A stretch of DNA of 11,357 nucleotides from DAOPKN01 sp035391225 (GTDB lineage: Bacteria > Thermotogota > Thermotogae > MWEM01), in NCBI GenBank assembly GCA_035391225.1, contig DAOPKN010000058.1, forward strand, positions 1 through 11,357. Reading direction: 5' to 3'. The notes beneath the pieces were generated by a model. The model was given only the letters and a program-made list of their open reading frames with translations. It did not search any database and was not told the DNA's origin. The translations under genes and the position numbers were made by a program. Within the stretch, counting starts at the first letter, position 1. Each line of letters opens with the position of its first letter. Below are positions 6,977 to 11,357 of this stretch, piece after piece.

Positions 6977-8425
6977 TTAATTTTCATTCCGCGTGTATTT
7001 TACCACGATAAAGGTTGTATCATCGTGTTGCGGTGCATCTCCCACGAAATCCACGAGTTCCTTCAAGATCTGCTGCTTGATTTGCTCGGCGTCGCGGAAA
7101 TAGTTCCTCTGGATCACGTCTTTCAAGCGTTCAAAGCCGAATTCCTCCCGCTTGGTATTGCGTGCCTCGGGGATCCCGTCGGTGTACATGACGAAAACGT
7201 CCCCGTCCGCCAGCTCGAACGAATCCTCGCGAAATGTTTCATCCTCGAAGATGCCGGTGGGAATCCCGTCGTTGCTGATCTCGAAAAAGCGCTCCTCTGC
7301 CGGGCGAAACAGCAGGATGGGATCGTGACCCGCGTTGACGAATTTCATCAGGTTGTCCCGCGAATCCAGGGAAATGAAGATCGCGGTCACGAAGCGATCG
7401 GAAATGTCGTTGGCAGCGAGGTGATCGTTGACCTGGGCCACGAGATCAGGGAGGGACTCGACGTTCGGCAGCAGGATACGCACCGCGGTTCGGAAAGAGC
7501 TCATCAGCAGCGAGGCGGGAATCCCCTTCCCCGAAACATCCGCCACGATCAGGTACAGGCGTTCTTCCATGCGGATCACGTCGTAGTAGTCCCCCGCAAC
7601 GTCGATGGCGGGCGAAAAACTCGCGGAGATATCGGTACCTTGGAAGGGGGGGATTTCCGCTGGCAAGAAACTGCTCTGGATTTGCTTGGCGATCTTGAGT
7701 TGCTCGAATACCCTTTCCTGCTCGATCTTTTCCTGCAGGTAGCGGAAGTTTTCCAAGCTGAAGAAGAGCTGGTTCGCGATGGACTCCAGCAACTTGCGAT
7801 CGCCTGCGGTGAACAGCGAGGCTTCCTGCCGGTTCGCCAGCATCATGGCACCCCAAAGGTTTTCCTTGATGCCGATGGGAACCACGGTCAACGACGTCAC
7901 CTTGCCTTCCAGCTCGGGGAAACGCCGGGAGATGTCCTGCTGTTCCAACAGGATCGTGCTGGCTTTCTGGTTGAGAATGAATTGCTCCAGCTGCCGTAGG
8001 ATTTCCTTTTCCGGGAAAGGAAGATCGGTGCGTGGCGCGCTTCGGACCTCGAAAACAGTCTTGTCCGGTAGGTTCACCACAACCCCGATGGCCTGGGAGG
8101 GCACGGAATTCAAGATAAGCTCCATCAGGCCGGGAAGCTCCTCCACGGGATCCAGCGAACGGAACAGCAAACCCGTGACATCGTACAGCGTGGACAACTC
8201 CTCGTACGTCTTGGAAATTTCCTCCACCTGGGTCTCCAACATGATGGACGATTCCTCCAGCTGGTCCTTGTAGCGCACCACTTCGTCCTGGAGCTTGGAA
8301 AAACCTTCCTCGATGCGCTTCAAGATCTCCATGTCCTCGAGGGATTCCAGGTCAGGGTTGTCGGGTTTCCCCAGTAGTTGTTCGATCTTCTGCAAAACCT
8401 GCACAAGGCTCATCTTATCCTGCAT
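6977..8425 (-). CDS. GAF-domain PP2C-type (SpoIIE/RsbU) serine phosphatase
   Basis: The 482-residue soluble protein joins an N-terminal coiled coil (about 30-80), a GAF-type sensor domain (about 78-225), a helical linker with the AKQIQSSFLP motif (246-255) and a SpoIIE-type PP2C phosphatase domain (about 262-477). The metal-binding acidic residues are present: AGDYYD at 277-282, VADVSGKG at 294-301, NAGHDP at 364-369, YTDG at 414-417 and QHDDTT at 466-471. Such enzymes dephosphorylate anti-anti-sigma (STAS) proteins in partner-switching systems. No STAS protein or anti-sigma kinase is encoded nearby. The gene follows and overlaps the response regulator by 11 bases. The ATG at 8425 is preferred because AAGGTGAT precedes it, but the ATG at 8413 (four residues later) is also possible. 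Confidence 0.92.
   Translation of the reverse strand: MQDKMSLVQVLQKIEQLLGKPDNPDLESLEDMEILKRIEEGFSKLQDEVVRYKDQLEESSIMLETQVEEISKTYEELSTLYDVTGLLFRSLDPVEELPGLMELILNSVPSQAIGVVVNLPDKTVFEVRSAPRTDLPFPEKEILRQLEQFILNQKASTILLEQQDISRRFPELEGKVTSLTVVPIGIKENLWGAMMLANRQEASLFTAGDRKLLESIANQLFFSLENFRYLQEKIEQERVFEQLKIAKQIQSSFLPAEIPPFQGTDISASFSPAIDVAGDYYDVIRMEERLYLIVADVSGKGIPASLLMSSFRTAVRILLPNVESLPDLVAQVNDHLAANDISDRFVTAIFISLDSRDNLMKFVNAGHDPILLFRPAEERFFEISNDGIPTGIFEDETFREDSFELADGDVFVMYTDGIPEARNTKREEFGFERLKDVIQRNYFRDAEQIKQQILKELVDFVGDAPQHDDTTFIVVKYTRNEN
6997..7005 (-). promoter_or_regulatory. Candidate internal promoter ahead of yebC
   Basis: Near the 3' end of the phosphatase gene the minus strand reads TGGTAAAAT (7005-6997), an extended -10 element about 45 bases before the yebC start. 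No convincing -35 is present. Inverted arms CACGAT (7004-7009) and ATCGTG (7022-7027) overlap it. All of this lies within codons for the conserved HDDTT region, so it may be coincidence. Confidence 0.2.
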
Positions 8426-8789
8426 CCCCTATCACCTTCTGGACCCTTTCCAGTAGTTGCTTCGGGCTGAACGGTTTGGTCAACACGTCCATCGCGCCAA
8501 GGGAGATGGCGTTGTCCCGGTCATCTTCCCCACCCTTGGCGGTCAAAACGATAACCGGAATCCCCTGAAAGCCTTCCTTGCCCTGCATTTCCTTCAACAC
8601 CCCGAAGCCGTCGAGCCGGGGCATCATCAAGTCGAGGATCACCAGGTCCGGCTGGAAAGATTCCATGAATTCCAAACCCTCCAGCCCATCGTTGGCTTCC
8701 TTGATCTCGTACCCGTTCTTTTTCAGGTTGAACACGATGATGTTGCGCAGGACATTGGAATCATCCACGATCAGAACGCGTTTCGCCAT
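8415..8789 (-). CDS. Single-domain response regulator (RR468-like)
   Basis: The 124-residue protein is a lone receiver domain. It carries the acidic pair Asp9-Asp10, the phosphorylated Asp53 in ILDLMMP, Thr83 in VLTAKGG and Lys105 in TKPFSP. There is no output domain, so its effect must come through a partner protein. Its sequence is strikingly close to the T. maritima regulator RR468, as remembered, including the NLKK and TAKGGE segments. RR468 is the partner of the histidine kinase HK853. The next gene encodes a PP2C phosphatase, an obvious candidate effector. The ATG at 8789 gives the standard MAKRVLIVDD start; an ATG at 8798 would add three residues. The start lies inside the DUF2344 gene, giving a 29-base overlap. 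Confidence 0.95.
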   Translation of the reverse strand: MAKRVLIVDDSNVLRNIIVFNLKKNGYEIKEANDGLEGLEFMESFQPDLVILDLMMPRLDGFGVLKEMQGKEGFQGIPVIVLTAKGGEDDRDNAISLGAMDVLTKPFSPKQLLERVQKVIGDAG

Positions 8790-9492
8790 TGTTTTCATCA
8801 CTCTTTTCCAGCATGGAATCGAGGGAAACCTCCGGTTCGATTTCCCAGTACACTTCCCGGTGATGCACCAGGAAGAAAAGGTCCGGGGTGGGCGATCCAA
8901 ACCAGCGTTCGAAACCCACGCGAATGTCCAGCCAGCTCGATTCCTCGTGGACCCAGTCAAGGAACCAGAACCCTCCGCGGTACTGCATCACGAAAAAACG
9001 CTGCAGCGCGGGGTTCTCCTGGAGGAAAGCACCGAACCACTCTCGGATCGACCCTTCCAGCGTTTGGGGTGCCTGCAGCACCGCACGAAACGCCCAGTAC
9101 TTCGAGAACTTGGCGGGGGAAAAGGTGTCGAAAACCCGCATCCCCCAGTGTACGCGCAGACCCTTGGGAACATGCCGGTTCACCCTTTCAACGAGGTTGC
9201 ACCCCTCTTCGGGGAACTCCTTCCGGTTCAGCCGCACGCAGAAGTAAATCGCCTGGCTGGAAAAGCCGGTGGGCAACACCCGCAGGAAATCGAACTTCAC
9301 CTTGGGATGGAACCCCTTTGATACCCACATGTCAAGCTGCGCCCTTCGCATCGCCCTCTCCAGGCTACGCGCCCACTCCAGGTGCGACAAGAAACGCAGC
9401 ACCCCGGTCTTGGATGCCTTAAAGAAGTACACGTCGAAATCCACGTGGTCGTGCTTTTTCCAAAGCGCGGGATCAGACAGCGTGTGGGTCAT
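8761..9492 (-). CDS. DUF2344 family protein (radical SAM-associated)
   Basis: This 243-residue protein matches DUF2344, a family usually found beside or fused to a radical SAM protein (TIGR03960 type). The N-terminal half shows the family motifs: FFKASKTGVLRFLSHLEWAR at about 23-42, LERAMRRAQLDMWVSKGFHP at about 44-63, then a LPTG followed by SS at 73-79. The C-terminal half is aromatic-rich and less conserved. No radical SAM gene is visible in this window, so the partner would have to be elsewhere. No biochemical function is established. The ATG at 9492 has GGAGGGG just upstream and overlaps the proS end by 20 bases. A GTG about 16 codons later is a possible alternative start. Confidence 0.83.
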   Translation of the reverse strand: MTHTLSDPALWKKHDHVDFDVYFFKASKTGVLRFLSHLEWARSLERAMRRAQLDMWVSKGFHPKVKFDFLRVLPTGFSSQAIYFCVRLNRKEFPEEGCNLVERVNRHVPKGLRVHWGMRVFDTFSPAKFSKYWAFRAVLQAPQTLEGSIREWFGAFLQENPALQRFFVMQYRGGFWFLDWVHEESSWLDIRVGFERWFGSPTPDLFFLVHHREVYWEIEPEVSLDSMLEKSDENNGETRSDRG

Positions 9493-11209
9493 ACCCCTCC
9501 AGTGCTTGCTGGAACGCCTGGAAAATGCCTTCGTACCCTTGCTCCATCGAAACACGCGTAGACTTTCGGTCGGTGCGCTTCTTGATTTCCACCTGGCCAT
9601 CTGAAAGCGCCTTTCCCACCGTGATGCGAACGGGGATACCGATCAAGTCGCCATCTTTGAACTTGAACCCTGGCGAAGCTTCCCGGTCGTCCAATAGCAC
9701 TTCCACGCCTTTCTCCAAGAAGAAACGGTACAATTCCTCGCCCGCCTGCACCTGCTTGTCGTCGCGCGCGTTCACCACCGTGATCAGCAACGCGAAGGGA
9801 GCGATGGAAACCGGCCACAACATGCCATTCTCGTCGTGCAGCTGTTCCACCGTGGCCGCCAACGTGCGCGACACTCCCCAACCGTAGCACCCCATCACGA
9901 AGGGTTTCTTGCTGCCATCTTCGTCGGTGTAGAACGCCTCCAGCTTCTCGGAGTACTTGGTGCCCAGTTCGAAGATATGTCCCATCTCGATGCCCCGCGT
10001 TTCCACCAGGGGAGTGCCACATTCCGGGCAGGGATCCGACACCTGCACCATCTTCACATCGATCCAGCGATCCACCGAAAAGTCCCTGTCCGGGTTGCAA
10101 TTCGTGTAATGCGTGTCGGGTTGCATGCCACCCACCACGAAGTTCGAAAGCCCGCGGATACTATGATCTGCAACCTTTTCGACCTTTTTACCCTCCAAGC
10201 CCACGGGCCCGATGAACCCGATGGGAACACCGAAATCCTGCAACACGTTTTCCGGCGAAGCCATTTCCAGCGTCTGGTCACCCAGCGAGGCACGCAGCTT
10301 GGACAGGTTGAGCTCGAAGTCCCCGCGGATCATCACCAGTTTGTAGCCGTCCCGTCCTTTGTACAAGAGGGACTTTACGATCTTGGAAGCGGGCACCGAC
10401 AAGAACTCGCTCACCTGGTCGATGGTGCGTACTCCTGGAGTATCCACGCGTTCCAGGTCGAGGGGTGACTCCATGGGATACTCGTAGTTGATCCGGTACT
10501 CCGCCTTTTCATCCGACGCGGAGTAGCCGCATTTCTCGCAGTACAGCAACCTGGATTCGCCACTGCCCGCTAACACCACGAATTCGTTCGAGCGCGAACC
10601 GCCAATGGCGCCGGTATCGGCATCGACCACCATGAACTGCAACCCCAAGCGCTTGAGGATACGCTCGTAAGCTCGGTACATGTCCTCGTAGGTTTGGTGC
10701 AAGTCGTCCATGGTGGTATGGAAACTGTAGGCATCTTTCATGATGAATTCCCGCGCGCGAAGCAGCCCGAAACGCGGGCGGATCTCGTCGCGGTACTTGG
10801 TATTGACCTGGTAGAGGTTCACGGGAAGGTCGCGGTAAGAGGTGAGCTCGTTGCGCACGGTCATGGTAATCATTTCCTCGTGGGTGGGCCCAAGGGTAAA
10901 CTCCCGCTGGTGCCTGTCCTTGAGTTTCATCATTTCCGGGCCATAATCTTGCCAACGCCCGCTCTGCTTCCACATCTCGGAGGGTTGGGCGATGGGCATC
11001 AGCAACTCCTGGCAACCCGCGCGATCCATCTCCTCGCGCACGATGCGCGAAATCTTGTGCAACACCCGCTGGCCGAGCGGCAAGTAGGTGAACACCCCGG
11101 AAGCCACCTTGCGAATGAACCCGCCCCGGATCAAAAGCTCGTACGAAATCACGTCGGCATCCGACGGAGTTTCCTTGATCGTCGGAGCATACAACCGAGA
11201 AAAGCGCAC
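9473..11209 (-). CDS. proS: Prolyl-tRNA synthetase
   Basis: ProS joins proline to tRNA-Pro using ATP; it is a class II enzyme of the cytoplasm. The 578-residue length is normal for the bacterial type with an inserted editing domain. Motif 1 lies around 39-73, motif 2 around 139-164 (YRDEIRPRFGLLRAREF), and motif 3 is GCYGWGVSR at 440-448. The INS editing domain lies between about 225 and 400; a lysine at 279 in KIVKS probably corresponds to the E. coli editing residue Lys279. Two CxxC pairs, YCEKC at 223-227 and CPEC at 394-397, are common in this type. The anticodon-binding domain fills about 472-578. The GTG start at 11209 gives the usual MRFSRLYAPT N-terminus. The frame is open to 11317, but that stretch contains the promoter. 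Confidence 0.97.
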   Translation of the reverse strand: MRFSRLYAPTIKETPSDADVISYELLIRGGFIRKVASGVFTYLPLGQRVLHKISRIVREEMDRAGCQELLMPIAQPSEMWKQSGRWQDYGPEMMKLKDRHQREFTLGPTHEEMITMTVRNELTSYRDLPVNLYQVNTKYRDEIRPRFGLLRAREFIMKDAYSFHTTMDDLHQTYEDMYRAYERILKRLGLQFMVVDADTGAIGGSRSNEFVVLAGSGESRLLYCEKCGYSASDEKAEYRINYEYPMESPLDLERVDTPGVRTIDQVSEFLSVPASKIVKSLLYKGRDGYKLVMIRGDFELNLSKLRASLGDQTLEMASPENVLQDFGVPIGFIGPVGLEGKKVEKVADHSIRGLSNFVVGGMQPDTHYTNCNPDRDFSVDRWIDVKMVQVSDPCPECGTPLVETRGIEMGHIFELGTKYSEKLEAFYTDEDGSKKPFVMGCYGWGVSRTLAATVEQLHDENGMLWPVSIAPFALLITVVNARDDKQVQAGEELYRFFLEKGVEVLLDDREASPGFKFKDGDLIGIPVRITVGKALSDGQVEIKKRTDRKSTRVSMEQGYEGIFQAFQQALEGYDPHAV

Positions 11210-11232
11210 CAAAACCACCCCATATCTGGAAT

Positions 11233-11281
11233 AAAAAATCCGTCCGGCCGGCAACACAACCCCCCCGCCCGGAACGTCGGA
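11233..11281 (-). promoter_or_regulatory. Terminator-like hairpin in the proS leader, possible attenuator
   Basis: Between the promoter and the proS start the minus strand can form a hairpin. TCCG (11281-11278) pairs with CGGA (11242-11239), TCCGG (11273-11269) pairs with CCGGA (11247-11243), and ACGT is bulged on the 5' side. The loop is about 21 bases. Six T follow directly (11238-11233). The stem is broken and the loop long, so it would be weak. It could act as an attenuator of the operon or be a chance fold. The leader, about 78 bases, is too short for a T-box. Confidence 0.3.
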
Positions 11282-11293
11282 AAAACCTGCACA

Positions 11294-11322
11294 ATTATAA
11301 CACAAACACCCGACCATGGCAC
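11294..11322 (-). promoter_or_regulatory. Promoter of the eleven-gene operon
   Basis: On the minus strand a perfect TATAAT (11299-11294) is preceded by TGT, making an extended -10 element. GTGCCA (11322-11317) lies exactly 17 bases further upstream and matches TTGACA at four of six positions. Transcription should begin near 11287, giving a leader of about 78 bases before the proS GTG. No other strong promoter is visible upstream of the operon. Confidence 0.72.
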
Positions 11323-11357
11323 CGCCGCACCCCAGTGCCCCTCTTTTTTTTCCATTG

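Noticed and set aside
6956..7999. Long plus-strand open frame antisense to the PP2C phosphatase gene
   Set aside because: No domain, no ribosome binding site of note, and the opposite strand encodes a complete, motif-rich phosphatase.
11210..11287. T-box riboswitch in the proS leader
   Set aside because: The leader is about 78 bases, far shorter than a T-box, and no T-box consensus was seen.
11318..11351. GGCAC/GTGCC hairpin followed by eight T on the plus strand
   Set aside because: The stem is only 5 bp with a 12-base loop and 4 bases before the T run, and no plus-strand gene lies upstream that it could end. It also overlaps the operon -35 region.
11149..11355. Small minus-strand open frame at the right end
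   Set aside because: It covers the operon promoter and leader and the 5' end of proS in another frame, and resembles no known protein.

Overview
The window looks like chromosomal core DNA from a bacterium of the Thermotogota or a close relative. The best clue is the single-domain response regulator at 8415-8789. It closely resembles, from memory, the Thermotoga maritima regulator RR468 in its N-terminus, its Asp53 and Lys105 positions and its KPFSP segment. As I recall, T. maritima also has a similar neighbourhood (CheR, YebC, a PP2C-type phosphatase, a response regulator). The base composition is odd for that phylum: by eye the G+C is in the mid to upper 50s percent, whereas cultured Thermotogota are mostly well below 50. 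An uncultured GC-rich lineage is the likeliest explanation. No mobile element, CRISPR array, tRNA, rRNA or sign of recent transfer was seen.

There are two converging transcription units. On the plus strand, rpsO (ribosomal protein S15, 89-358) has its own extended -10 promoter element at the left edge and a short leader hairpin, and it ends at an intrinsic terminator (362-387). On the minus strand, a tightly packed run of eleven genes reads leftwards from a promoter near 11294-11322 to the same terminator. In order of transcription these are proS, a DUF2344 protein, a response regulator, a GAF/PP2C phosphatase, yebC, a PHP phosphoesterase, an exported beta-rich protein, cheR, ftsY, a DUF2225 zinc protein and a LysM/3D-domain lipoprotein. 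Gaps are 4 to 23 bases, or the genes overlap by 1 to 29 bases, so they are almost certainly co-transcribed and partly translationally coupled.

The operon mixes several jobs. ProS and YebC both concern proline in translation: charging tRNA-Pro and, by current understanding of the YebC family, relieving ribosomes stalled on proline stretches. The response regulator and PP2C phosphatase form a likely two-gene signalling pair. CheR belongs to chemotaxis. FtsY, the exported beta-rich protein and the cell-wall lipoprotein form an envelope group at the distal end. DUF2344, DUF2225 and the exported protein have no assigned role.

The most promising points for follow-up are the three-domain wall lipoprotein with a degenerate M23 module, the uncharacterised exported protein, the rpsO leader hairpin that carries a G-U/G-C pair step like the S15 site in 16S rRNA, and a terminator-like hairpin between the proS promoter and its start codon. 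I found no clearly novel defence or mobile system here.
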